Source: Lachnospiraceae bacterium
GTDB lineage: Bacteria > Bacillota > Clostridia > Lachnospirales > Lachnospiraceae
Assembly: GCA_017477805.1 (NCBI GenBank)
Contig: JAFUUM010000083.1
Location: 1 to 18,631 of the forward strand
Length of the DNA stretch: 18,631 nucleotides
Direction of reading: 5' to 3'
Under the pieces are notes generated by a model. The model did not search any database and was not told the origin of the DNA. It worked only from the letters and a program-made list of their open reading frames with translations. Within the stretch, counting starts at the first letter, position 1; each line of letters opens with the position of its first letter. Shown here one piece after another: positions 1 to 6,773 of the stretch. Made by a program: the position numbers and the translations under genes.

Positions 1-572
1 AACTCCAGGGATGCAAGACCATAACGGTACATGAGAAGCCGTTGCTCGCGTGCCGGGAGCATGACGAGACGGTTCCGCATCTTCTGAATCATAACTCTGA
101 GCACTGCTTCTTCGCCTACCGGATCACGACCCTTTCCGTCCCGGACCTTTTCGGCCTCCGGTACTCCGTCTTCATCCACGGGATTGTCATTCAGAAATAC
201 CAGGACGATGCCATGATCGGCAAGCTGTCTTTCAAAAGAAGAGTCGCCTTTACGGCACAGGTCGCTCATTGCATTTCGCATGACAACGGATGCAAAGGTG
301 GAAAACTTTGTAGCCGAAGTGACATCATAACTCTTTGCGGCCTCCAGCAAAGCGAAACGCCCTTCCTGCATAATGTCGTCAAGTTCTATACCTGCGTAAT
401 GATTCACATCAAGGTCGTGCATGATCTCAAGGCTCTTTGCAAGCTGCATTATGAGACCTTCATTCTCAAGAAGCAGTTCCGTCTGTGCTCGCAGATCATT
501 TTGTTTTGCAAGAATGCAAAGTTCCCGATTGTGGCGATCTTTGCGTTCCGCTTTTGTTAACGTTCTTTCCAT
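1..572 (-). CDS. Sigma-70-family RNA polymerase sigma factor (3' end cut by window edge)
   Basis: Reading the minus strand from an ATG at 572 gives an open frame of 190 codons that runs off the left edge, so the C-terminus is missing. Residues about 20-105 resemble sigma-70 region 2, with a stretch beginning DIMQEGRFALLEAAKSYD followed by TKFSTFASVVMRNAMSDL, the core-binding and -10-recognition segment. About residue 168 onward (LPAREQRLLMYRYGL) looks like the start of region 4, which recognises the -35. The start overlaps the last 16 bases of the XRE gene in another frame, and I see no strong Shine-Dalgarno sequence, so translation is probably coupled to XRE. It would direct RNA polymerase to element or host promoters; its targets are unknown. 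The family call is firm; the role in the element's life cycle is inference. Confidence 0.85.
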   Translation of the reverse strand, partial: MERTLTKAERKDRHNRELCILAKQNDLRAQTELLLENEGLIMQLAKSLEIMHDLDVNHYAGIELDDIMQEGRFALLEAAKSYDVTSATKFSTFASVVMRNAMSDLCRKGDSSFERQLADHGIVLVFLNDNPVDEDGVPEAEKVRDGKGRDPVGEEAVLRVMIQKMRNRLVMLPAREQRLLMYRYGLASLE

Positions 573-1411
573 AATTCTATCAACAGAAGAGCAATCTGCT
601 CTACCAGCGGATCGATCAATGCCAACTTATCCTCGTTCAAGTCTGCATAAACAAGGATCCCCTGCATGATGGTGTTCTTGATGACAGATACTTTTTCTTC
701 ATCTGTCAGATCCTTCAGGCTTGGAGCAGCAAATGCTTCTTCCTTCACTTTCTCCATTACTTCATATTCCAGTTTCTTCGGATTTTCATATTCGGCAGAA
801 ACTTCCGACACCAACTTCTTCTTAATGTCCCGAACCGATGCCGCAAGTTGTTTCTGAATCCTGTCAATCTCATAACTATCCTGGGGAAGTTTGGCTGCCC
901 TTAACATGCGCTTCGTTTCAGCGATATCTCTGTCTTTAGGTACCTTACCATCTTTGACAAGTCCATCGAGTAAGCTGACCGAATTATCCAGGAGAGCATT
1001 CTGTGACTGGATCAGTTTTGCCACTGAATTTGTAAAATACATTGAGATCATTCTCACGGCTGTGGCAAACTTATCGTTTATCAGAAGTTCATTGATGACA
1101 CGGGGATCCACTTTCTTGCTGTAGAGATTCTTTGCCGCTTCTACAGAAAGTCCAAGTTCCTTTATGTCATATCCGGTGTTCTCCGGGGTATCGGACAAAC
1201 CGAGAATGTAATCTGTCGGAACATGAAACAATTTTGAAAGCTTTATCAAAATGTCGCTGCTGATCGTCTTGGTGTCTCCGTTTTCAATACGACTATATGT
1301 ACTACGGTCAACACCTATCTTTTCGGCAAGCTTATATTGACTGTTATATCCGTTTGCTTCCCGCAATTCTACTAGCCTGTCCTGTAGGCTGCCGGGTAAA
1401 TATTCTCCCAT
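557..1411 (-). CDS. XRE-family helix-turn-helix transcriptional regulator
   Basis: The 284-residue protein has an N-terminal HTH_3/XRE domain at about residues 9-75, with the helix-turn-helix around LAEKIGVDRSTYSRIENG and the common tail VPTDYILGLSD. The remaining 200 residues are mostly predicted helix (for example IQKQLAASVRDIKKKL) and match no catalytic domain I recognise; there is no LexA/CI peptidase or ImmA-type metalloprotease motif. It is probably the repressor or switch regulator of the element, encoded opposite the mobilization genes and immediately before the sigma factor, which it overlaps by 16 bases. The ATG at 1411 has an AAGGG Shine-Dalgarno about 10 bases upstream. A LexA-type palindrome lies in its leader at 1428-1441. 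DNA binding is secure by family; the regulated genes are inferred. Confidence 0.87.
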   Translation of the reverse strand: MGEYLPGSLQDRLVELREANGYNSQYKLAEKIGVDRSTYSRIENGDTKTISSDILIKLSKLFHVPTDYILGLSDTPENTGYDIKELGLSVEAAKNLYSKKVDPRVINELLINDKFATAVRMISMYFTNSVAKLIQSQNALLDNSVSLLDGLVKDGKVPKDRDIAETKRMLRAAKLPQDSYEIDRIQKQLAASVRDIKKKLVSEVSAEYENPKKLEYEVMEKVKEEAFAAPSLKDLTDEEKVSVIKNTIMQGILVYADLNEDKLALIDPLVEQIALLLIELWKER

Positions 1412-1427
1412 TTCAAAAGCCCTTTCT

Positions 1428-1441
1428 CGAACGTGCGTTCT
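1428..1441. promoter_or_regulatory. LexA (SOS) box candidate upstream of the XRE-sigma operon
   Basis: The plus strand reads CGAACGTGCGTTCT. This matches 13 of 14 positions of the Bacillus-type LexA/DinR consensus CGAACRNRYGTTYC, with perfect GAAC and GTTC half-sites. It lies just downstream of a -10-like TATGAT on the minus strand (1453-1458) and 16 bases before the XRE start codon, where bound LexA would block the promoter. The match is seen directly; LexA control is inferred. Confidence 0.6.
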
Positions 1442-1452
1442 AATGCCATCTT

Positions 1453-1479
1453 ATCATATCTGTTGCATTTCTGCACCAA
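1453..1479 (-). promoter_or_regulatory. Probable promoter of the XRE-sigma operon
   Basis: On the minus strand a -10-like TATGAT occupies 1453-1458. The region 15-17 bases upstream reads TTTTGGTG, giving an imperfect -35 (TTGGTG at 1474-1479 with a 15-base spacer, or TTTTGG with 17). Transcription would begin near 1446, inside or next to the LexA-type palindrome. The -35 is weak, so the element's own regulator or sigma factor may assist. Confidence 0.45.
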
Positions 1480-1538
1480 AAAGATGAAAAACTTTTCCGG
1501 AGCTCGTGAGAAATTGCAATTTGCCCGCAAAATGAGCC

Positions 1539-1568
1539 TTGGCGCTTTTTGCCTCGAATAATTATATA
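1539..1568 (+). promoter_or_regulatory. Weak candidate promoter for the mobilization region
   Basis: TTGGCG at 1539-1544 and TATATA at 1563-1568 are separated by 18 bases on the plus strand. A transcript starting near 1575 would read through the hairpin at 1605-1643 and the hairpin ladder before reaching the relaxase at 1947, giving a leader of about 370 bases. The -35 is poor and I found no better promoter immediately before the relaxase. Confidence 0.3.
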
Positions 1569-1604
1569 GAGGCAGTTAAGCGACAGGGCGAAGCCGATGA
1601 AAGA

Positions 1605-1643
1605 AAAAATGATCATTCCCCCCGGGAAGGAATGATCATTTTT
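1605..1643. terminator. Strong 15-bp hairpin with T-rich flanks (terminator, attenuator or paired operator)
   Basis: The arms AAAAATGATCATTCC (1605-1619) and GGAATGATCATTTTT (1629-1643) are perfectly complementary around a 9-base GC-rich loop. A-rich sequence before and T-rich sequence after give it the look of a bidirectional intrinsic terminator. Each arm also contains the complete palindrome AATGATCATT (1608-1617 and 1631-1640), 23 bases apart, about two helical turns, so the DNA could instead hold two sites for a dimeric regulator. It stands between the candidate promoter at 1539-1568 and the relaxase, so it could act as an attenuator. Confidence 0.6.
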
Positions 1644-1661
1644 CTTTTGTCGGGGCAGAGT

Positions 1662-1853
1662 CCAGAGGTGGCAAACCTTTGGCGGATCGTGAAGGCAGCG
1701 CCTTACGCAAGGTGCAGGAGTAAGACTCCGCCGGGGTGCAGGGGCAGAGCCATGCCGGGATGCAAGGGCAGCGTCCTGCTCAGGTCCAGGGTGAAACCTT
1801 GGGAAGGTCCAGGGCGACAGCCTTGGCCCAGTTGTATGTCGATGCGACATACA
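1662..1853. repeat. Ladder of eight short hairpins at 23-26-base pitch
   Basis: Eight short inverted repeats follow each other with centres near 1672, 1698, 1723, 1747, 1771, 1794, 1817 and 1843. Stem pairs are AGGT/ACCT (1666-1678), AAGGC/GCCTT (1692-1704), GGAGT/ACTCC (1717-1729), GGC/GCC (1743-1751), GGGC/GTCC (1766-1776), GGGT/ACCT (1789-1799), GGGC/GCCT (1812-1823) and TGTATGTCG/CGACATACA (1833-1853). Most loops are three bases (AGC, AAG, AGA, AGC, GAA, ATG). Outer arms GCA/TGC in two units are replaced by CCA/TGG in two others, so pairing is kept while bases change. The 1412-1946 interval holds no convincing gene. I recall similar GC-rich hairpin runs near relaxase genes of gut Clostridia but cannot name a described family. 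Confidence 0.7.
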
Positions 1854-1889
1854 GTACTGGGTACTTTCTGGTCGCTTCGCTTTTGCGAA
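1833..1889 (+). other. Candidate oriT upstream of the relaxase
   Basis: A perfect 9-bp inverted repeat, TGTATGTCG and CGACATACA around ATG (1833-1853), is followed by AGTAC/GTACT around TGG (1853-1865) and TTCGC/GCGAA around TTTT (1876-1889). MobV relaxases typically nick at an origin of transfer made of inverted repeats just upstream of their own gene, and this cluster ends 57 bases before the relaxase start. The structure is seen; the oriT role and nick position are inferred. Confidence 0.4.
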
Positions 1890-1946
1890 AATGTGGGCTA
1901 CGTCGCAACAGCCAAAATCATTTTATTAAAAGGAGGAAAGAGAAAA

Positions 1947-3182
1947 ATGGGAATGAAAGCAACAAGACACAACGGAAGATCCGGCTCCCACGGAGCTTAC
2001 GATGTGAAACACAATGACCGGGATTTCGATTCTGAGAATGCCGATCACATCGATGGGGAACGTTCTTTGCAAAATGTCTACTGGGATTGTTACCAGGGAT
2101 ATCGTCTTCCGGGAACAGATGAAGAACGGCGATTTACCTTTTCTGAGGTTGAGAAAAGTTATTACCTCGAGCACTACGGGGATCATGTATTTGCTCAAAA
2201 TCTCAGGAATGAAGCTGCAAGACACAAAGAAAGAAACAGGGAGATCGATGATGTCCTCAAAAACAAAAAGACCTGCCCGGAGGAAACACTTCTTCAGCTT
2301 GGTAACATAGACGGCACGGTAAGGCCTGAAGTGTTGGCTCAGATTTCTGCTGAATACTTCGAAAAGTTCGAGGAACGATTTGGCTCACATGTTCACATCC
2401 TTGACTGGGCACTTCACCTTGACGAGACAACTCCACACATTCATGAACGTCATGTATTTGATGCCCGGAACGAATACGGTGAACTCTGCCCGATGCAGGA
2501 CAAGGCACTTGAAGAACTTGGCTTCGAACTTCCGGACCCCACAAAGGGAAAAGGAAGGTTCAATAACCGAAAGATGTCTTTTGATGCAGAGTGCCGCAAG
2601 ATGTTTCTTGAAATCTGCAAAAAGCACGGGCTTGACATCGATATGGAACCTGTCTATGGCGGAAAGAGTTATCTGGAAAAAGCTGATTTCATTGTGCAGA
2701 AACTCCGTGATGAAAATGAAAGACTCGCAAAGGAGAATGAGAATCTAAGAGCCGAAAAGAGTGAACTGGTCTTAAAGATCTCCGATGTAGAGAAACTGCT
2801 TGATGATGTTTCAAATGATGCTTATGAAAAGGCCTGTGATGTCATAACGGAAGCTGTAAGGGACGAAACACAGAAAGAGGATGCAAAGCTGATAGCTGAT
2901 TACGAAAGACGTATCCTTGGTTCTGATAATACACCTGCAGTTAAGAACATCGCCAAACAGATCTTCACCGGCATAAGAGATCTTTTCGAAAGAGCAAGGG
3001 AAAAGATGGTGGCTTCGATCAAGCGTACCCTTTCTGATCCGGAAATTAAAGGTCGAAATGTGTCCCAGATCAAAGAAAAAGCTCGCGGTTCTGTTCTGGC
3101 CAAGCTAGCCAAGGCGAAAGAAGAAGTTCTGAAACATCCTGCTTCCGGCAACGAACGACGTGTCAGAAAGGAGGAACGCTAA
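1947..3182 (+). CDS. MobV-family relaxase (Mob/Pre plasmid recombination protein)
   Basis: The 411-residue protein begins with a MobV-type N-terminus (MGMKATRHNGRSGSHGAYD) and carries the metal-binding motif HxDExxPHxH as H157, D159, E160, P163, H164 and H166. Such relaxases nick one strand at oriT and stay bound to the 5' end during conjugative mobilization, using another element's transfer apparatus. Residues about 246-288 are rich in Glu, Lys and heptad-spaced Leu and probably form a coiled coil, followed by a charged helical tail. I chose the ATG at 1947 because AGGAGG lies at 1931-1936 and family similarity starts there; the same frame stays open upstream to 1539 but passes through the hairpin ladder and looks noncoding. 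The TAA shares one base with the ATG of the next gene (3182), so the two are translationally coupled. Confidence 0.9.
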   Translation: MGMKATRHNGRSGSHGAYDVKHNDRDFDSENADHIDGERSLQNVYWDCYQGYRLPGTDEERRFTFSEVEKSYYLEHYGDHVFAQNLRNEAARHKERNREIDDVLKNKKTCPEETLLQLGNIDGTVRPEVLAQISAEYFEKFEERFGSHVHILDWALHLDETTPHIHERHVFDARNEYGELCPMQDKALEELGFELPDPTKGKGRFNNRKMSFDAECRKMFLEICKKHGLDIDMEPVYGGKSYLEKADFIVQKLRDENERLAKENENLRAEKSELVLKISDVEKLLDDVSNDAYEKACDVITEAVRDETQKEDAKLIADYERRILGSDNTPAVKNIAKQIFTGIRDLFERAREKMVASIKRTLSDPEIKGRNVSQIKEKARGSVLAKLAKAKEEVLKHPASGNERRVRKEER

Positions 3183-3784
3183 TGACTCCTTTCGAAACTG
3201 TAAAGAGTAATGTAACCGCCAGACAGGTTGCAGAATTGTACGGCCTTAAGGTAAGCCGCAGAGGAATGGCCTGCTGTCCCTTTCACAATGACAAGACACC
3301 CAGCATGAAGGTAGATAGACGGTTTCATTGTTTTGGGTGTGGAGCCGATGGGGATGCGGTAGATTTTGTATCCTTGCACTTTGGTCTCTCACCGAAAGAT
3401 GCAGCCATCAAGATCTGCAAAGACTTTGGCTTACCCTATGAGACCGGACCTTATACTCCACCGGCAAGAGCCAAACCGAAGAAAAGCCCCGAGCAGATAT
3501 TCAAGGAAGCCGAAACAAAATGTTTTAACGTCCTTTGTGACTATCTGCACCTTTTACAAACATGGAAAACTAAATATGCTCCCAAGGATCCATCCGAAGA
3601 ATGGCATCCTTACTTTTGCGAAGCCCTGAACGAGATCGACCATATCGAGTATCTCCTTGATTTACTCCTCTATGGTGATGTCTCCGACAGGGCTTTTGTT
3701 GTTACAGATTATGGAAGGAAGGTAATTGAAATTGAACGAAGAATTACAGAATTTAGATCCTCAAGTTTATATGGAATTGCTTAA
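3182..3784 (+). CDS. CHC2 zinc-finger protein (DNA primase zinc-binding domain, no catalytic domain)
   Basis: The 200-residue protein has a primase-type CHC2 zinc finger near its N-terminus with ligands C32, H35, C50 and C53, preceded by the usual helix (VTARQVAELYGLKV) and followed by the DAVDFVSLHFGLS segment. In DnaG this domain touches the single-stranded template. The TOPRIM catalytic domain is absent; residues about 95-200 form an apparently helical tail that I do not recognise. It probably cooperates with the downstream superfamily 3 helicase in replicating or processing the element's DNA, perhaps recruiting host primase (inference). The start is fixed by AAGGAGG at 3167-3173 and by its overlap with the relaxase stop. 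Its 3' end overlaps the helicase start by about 53 bases, an unusually long overlap. Confidence 0.87.
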   Translation: MTPFETVKSNVTARQVAELYGLKVSRRGMACCPFHNDKTPSMKVDRRFHCFGCGADGDAVDFVSLHFGLSPKDAAIKICKDFGLPYETGPYTPPARAKPKKSPEQIFKEAETKCFNVLCDYLHLLQTWKTKYAPKDPSEEWHPYFCEALNEIDHIEYLLDLLLYGDVSDRAFVVTDYGRKVIEIERRITEFRSSSLYGIA

Positions 3785-5129
3785 GGCAGCTGCTCTTTTG
3801 GGGGCAGCTTCAGTAAATGCAGATGATGAGCCAAACTGGTTCGATCCGAAAAACCACAAGGTCGATGAAGTGGAGTTCTGCCACTGGTTCATGGTTAAGC
3901 ATCCCATCAAATCCGTTGGTGGGCACTTCTACGACATTGACGGGCTTGTAAATAACGAAAAACTTGCCAAGGAGATCATCGATGATCTGAAGCCTTACGT
4001 GAAGACAGGACTGGTCCTCAGGGCCAATCGCCTGATTGAAATGCTCAAGTACGAAGCTCTCTGCGATGATCTGCCTAAGCACACGGACAGAGTGCATTTC
4101 ATGAACGGCACTTTCTTTTTGAACGGCGGGTTCGTTCCGGAAAAGGAATTCTGCTCCAACAGGCTCCGTGTGAATTATAACCAGAATGCTCCGAAGCCGG
4201 AAACCTGGCTTAACTTCATAGAGGAACTTCTTTATCCGGAGGATATCGTGACTCTCCAGGAGTTCATGGGGTATATGTTCATCCCCACTACGAAAGCTCA
4301 GGTAATGTTCATGCTGATCGGAAGCGGCGGAGAAGGAAAATCCCGTGTGGGGTTCGTGTGCAGAAACCTCCTTAGCGACAACATGAATGTCTGCTCCCTT
4401 AAGAAACTTTCATCCGACAGGTTCTGCCCGGCAGATCAGGAGGGGAAGCTCCTTATGGTCGATGATGACATGCGGATGGAGGCCCTTCCGGATACCGGGG
4501 TTCTTAAATCCATCGTCACCATGGAAGACAAAATGGATCTGGAGCGCAAAGGCCAGCAGAGCTATCAAGGGTATCTGTATGTTCGCATCATGGCCTTTGG
4601 CAACGGTGCATTAAGTTCCCTCTATGACAAGTCGGACGATTTTTACCGCAGGCAGATCGTTATCAGGGTAAAGGATAAGCCGGAAGAGCGTGTGGATGAC
4701 CGTAACCTCTCCGAAAAGCTTGCGAAAGAAAGCGAAGGTATAGCCCTTTGGTGTCTGGAAGGCCTTATACGCCTTGCGGCTAACGGTTTCAACTTCACCA
4801 TCAGCGACCGCACGAAAAGAAATCAGGACGAGCTTCGCAGGGACGAGGACAGCATTCTTGATTTCCTCGAGTCCGAAGGCTATATCGCCTATGCCCCGGA
4901 GGCTATGTGTACCACTAAGGATTTTTATGATGCCTATAAGCTCTGGTGCGAAGACAACCTTGCCAAAATCCGATCCGAAACTTCTTTTTCTAAGGAAGTA
5001 AAAGAACTCTCCAAAAAGTATAACATCGCCTACGTCAAGAACGTGCCGACAGACGGCAAGATGGCACGTGGTTACAAAGGCGTCTATGCCCTTCACCCCT
5101 TGAAAGGCTGCCCGTTCCCGTATCGCTAA
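3732..5129 (+). CDS. Superfamily 3 (D5/P4-like) replicative helicase
   Basis: About 466 residues. The Walker A motif GSGGEGKS is at residues 197-204 and Walker B LLMVDDDM near 240-247, followed by the FGNG sensor motif typical of phage and plasmid P4/D5-type helicases. The upstream 190 residues resemble the D5 N-terminal region rather than an archaeo-eukaryotic primase, so this is a helicase without fused primase. Such enzymes form hexameric rings that unwind an origin on plasmids, phages and integrated elements. No ATG lies at the expected start. TTG at 3732 sits 9 bases after GGAAGG (3717-3722); TTG at 3726 in the same frame is an alternative with poorer spacing, and an ATG at 3771 is another. 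It overlaps the CHC2 gene and is followed by a terminator at 5207-5243. Confidence 0.85.
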   Translation: MNEELQNLDPQVYMELLKAAALLGAASVNADDEPNWFDPKNHKVDEVEFCHWFMVKHPIKSVGGHFYDIDGLVNNEKLAKEIIDDLKPYVKTGLVLRANRLIEMLKYEALCDDLPKHTDRVHFMNGTFFLNGGFVPEKEFCSNRLRVNYNQNAPKPETWLNFIEELLYPEDIVTLQEFMGYMFIPTTKAQVMFMLIGSGGEGKSRVGFVCRNLLSDNMNVCSLKKLSSDRFCPADQEGKLLMVDDDMRMEALPDTGVLKSIVTMEDKMDLERKGQQSYQGYLYVRIMAFGNGALSSLYDKSDDFYRRQIVIRVKDKPEERVDDRNLSEKLAKESEGIALWCLEGLIRLAANGFNFTISDRTKRNQDELRRDEDSILDFLESEGYIAYAPEAMCTTKDFYDAYKLWCEDNLAKIRSETSFSKEVKELSKKYNIAYVKNVPTDGKMARGYKGVYALHPLKGCPFPYR

Positions 5130-5206
5130 GGCGGGTAGGCGGGATGTTCTGACTTAATCCCTGTTTTTTATAAAAAGAAAAAATACATATCAACTCACAA
5201 TCACGT

Positions 5207-5243
5207 GCCTATGTGCCTAATTCCAGGTTGCATGGGCTTTTTT
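5207..5243 (+). terminator. Intrinsic terminator between helicase and integrase
   Basis: GCCTATG (5207-5213) pairs with CATGGGC (5231-5237) with one G-T wobble, inner CCT pairs with AGG, and six T residues follow (5238-5243). It should end the relaxase-CHC2-helicase transcript. Two further hairpins lie before the integrase start: TGCCT/GGGCA with loop TCA (5246-5258) and GCCT/GGGC (5269-5280) followed by a short T run. The leader could therefore also act as an attenuator for the integrase. Confidence 0.65.
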
Positions 5244-5301
5244 ATTGCCTTCAGGGCAGATTATTCGTGCCTTGACGGGCCATTTTTGAAAGGAGCCCCT
5301 A

Positions 5302-6759
5302 TTGAAGAAAGAAGTAAATACAGTAAATCAGGACGAAAATGTCCTTACTCCGGAAGAGGCCGTGCGCCTCCTCGGAAGCCTCGAAACCCAGCGTGAATAC
5401 TTGAAGGTACAGGAGAAATCGGGTATCATTGATGCGGACGGTGTCAGAGATGAACTTGAAATGATATCTCAGAAAGAAAAGGCAATACGTAAGCGATTCG
5501 TTATGATGAATCACGTTACTGCTGAAGGCGTACCAAGATCCATAAGTCATCACGAAGCCTCGCCCGGTAATCCCAAGGATTACTACATCACCAAGATGCC
5601 GGATGGTAAGAAGATCAAAGCCACAACTTATGACGGGCTGATCCAGAAGCTTTTTTCCTATTACACAAACGGCCTTACGGATTATTCTCTGGAATCGGTA
5701 TTTAAAGCCGCTTTATACGAAAAGGAGATCACAGAGAACCCAAACCAGCATACCATTACTCATTTGCAGGCAGAGTTCACCCGTTTCATATCGAAGGATC
5801 TGATGAAAAGGGACATCCGTGGTATCTCGGACATCGAATTAAAGAAGTATACCCAGGAATGGGTAAACAGAGAACATCCAAAGCAGAAAGCCTTCTTTGG
5901 CTACAAAGGTGTTTTAAACCTCATATTTGGCTATGCATTCACCCATAGGATCATTTCGATAAATCCGGTGGTCCTTATGAAAAACAAGCCTTATATGAAG
6001 TCCTGTGACACCAGGAAGCCAAAGCCGGAAGAAAAGATACTTTCCCCCGAAGAGATCGATATCCTGAAAAAGGAAGTAAGACATCGAATGACTCTGAAGA
6101 AGTACGGAAGGTATTACATCAACGGCTATGCAATGCTTTTTGCCATCGAAACAGGTGTCAGGGCAGGCGAACTGTGTGCGATCAGGTGGGAGGACATCCG
6201 TGAGAAGTCGATCCACATCCACGCCCAGCAGCTCACAAAAAAAGATGCCGGTAAGAAAGTTTATTACTACGACACATGCACCAAAAATGAAAAGGGAATA
6301 TCACAGGACGGAAGAGAATTTCCTCTTACGAAGAAGATAGCGGAGCTGCTTGCTGAGATCAAAGATCTTCAGAAAGAGCTCCATATTGATTCGGAGTATA
6401 TCTTTTGTCATGAAGATGGCGAATGGATCAAGACCGATGCCTACGAGACGTTCCTTCGCAGGATATGCCTCTCCAAAGGCTTCAAGGTTACCAATAACCA
6501 TGCCCTCAGAATGTCCCTTAATTCAAACGTACTGCTTCCCATGGGAGTATCTGTCGCGGACAGGGCAGCAATGCTCGGTCATTCCATACAGACCAACCTG
6601 ATGTTTTACAGCTTCGCGCAGAAGGATTATCTCGACAATGTCAGAGAATTACTGGATTCGCAGTACGAAAACAATGAGGAACCCCCTAGGGAACCCCTGA
6701 AACTGATCCATTTTCCGAAAAAAGAAAGCCCAGAAATATTGATTTCTCAACATTTCTGA
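5302..6759 (+). CDS. Tyrosine recombinase / integrase of the element
   Basis: The 485-residue protein has an N-terminal region to about residue 115, a SAM-like core-binding domain at about 120-240 and a C-terminal catalytic domain. Catalytic residues are visible: R287 in TGVRAGELCAIRW, H400 and R403 in HALR, H427 in LGHS, and nucleophile Y436 in MFYSF. It should catalyse insertion of the element into, and excision from, the adjacent tRNA-Leu gene by strand exchange at the attachment core. The start is a TTG at 5302 with GAAAGGAG seven bases upstream; no nearby in-frame ATG competes. The TGA at 6757-6759 lies 15 bases from the tRNA 3' end, and the gene points toward the tRNA. No excisionase gene is visible beside it; one may lie outside the window. 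Confidence 0.94.
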   Translation: MKKEVNTVNQDENVLTPEEAVRLLGSLETQREYLKVQEKSGIIDADGVRDELEMISQKEKAIRKRFVMMNHVTAEGVPRSISHHEASPGNPKDYYITKMPDGKKIKATTYDGLIQKLFSYYTNGLTDYSLESVFKAALYEKEITENPNQHTITHLQAEFTRFISKDLMKRDIRGISDIELKKYTQEWVNREHPKQKAFFGYKGVLNLIFGYAFTHRIISINPVVLMKNKPYMKSCDTRKPKPEEKILSPEEIDILKKEVRHRMTLKKYGRYYINGYAMLFAIETGVRAGELCAIRWEDIREKSIHIHAQQLTKKDAGKKVYYYDTCTKNEKGISQDGREFPLTKKIAELLAEIKDLQKELHIDSEYIFCHEDGEWIKTDAYETFLRRICLSKGFKVTNNHALRMSLNSNVLLPMGVSVADRAAMLGHSIQTNLMFYSFAQKDYLDNVRELLDSQYENNEEPPREPLKLIHFPKKESPEILISQHF

Positions 6760-6769
6760 GCCTCTCAAC
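6745..6769. repeat. Short direct repeat next to the attachment site
   Basis: TCTCAAC occurs at 6745-6751 and 6763-6769, 18 bases apart, spanning the integrase stop codon and ending five bases before the tRNA. Just upstream AGAAAT and ATTTCT form a small inverted repeat (6732-6747). Repeats beside an attachment core often bind integrase or excisionase; that function is inferred and chance is possible for 7-mers. Confidence 0.3.
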
Positions 6770-6773
6770 CCAG

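Noticed and set aside
42..560. Plus-strand open frame of 172 codons
   Set aside because: It is antisense to the sigma factor, whose region 2 motifs identify the real gene.
1440..1850. Minus-strand open frame of 136 codons
   Set aside because: It lies across the same GC-rich hairpin ladder and has no recognisable domain; the inverted repeats themselves keep both strands open.
1662..1853. CRISPR array
   Set aside because: The units are about 24 bases, contain no constant repeat with variable spacers, differ from each other in sequence and have no cas genes nearby.
1539..1946. Upstream in-frame extension of the relaxase (136 extra residues)
   Set aside because: It translates through the hairpin ladder into an Arg/Pro/Gly-rich sequence with no family resemblance, while AGGAGG and the MobV N-terminus fix the start at 1947.
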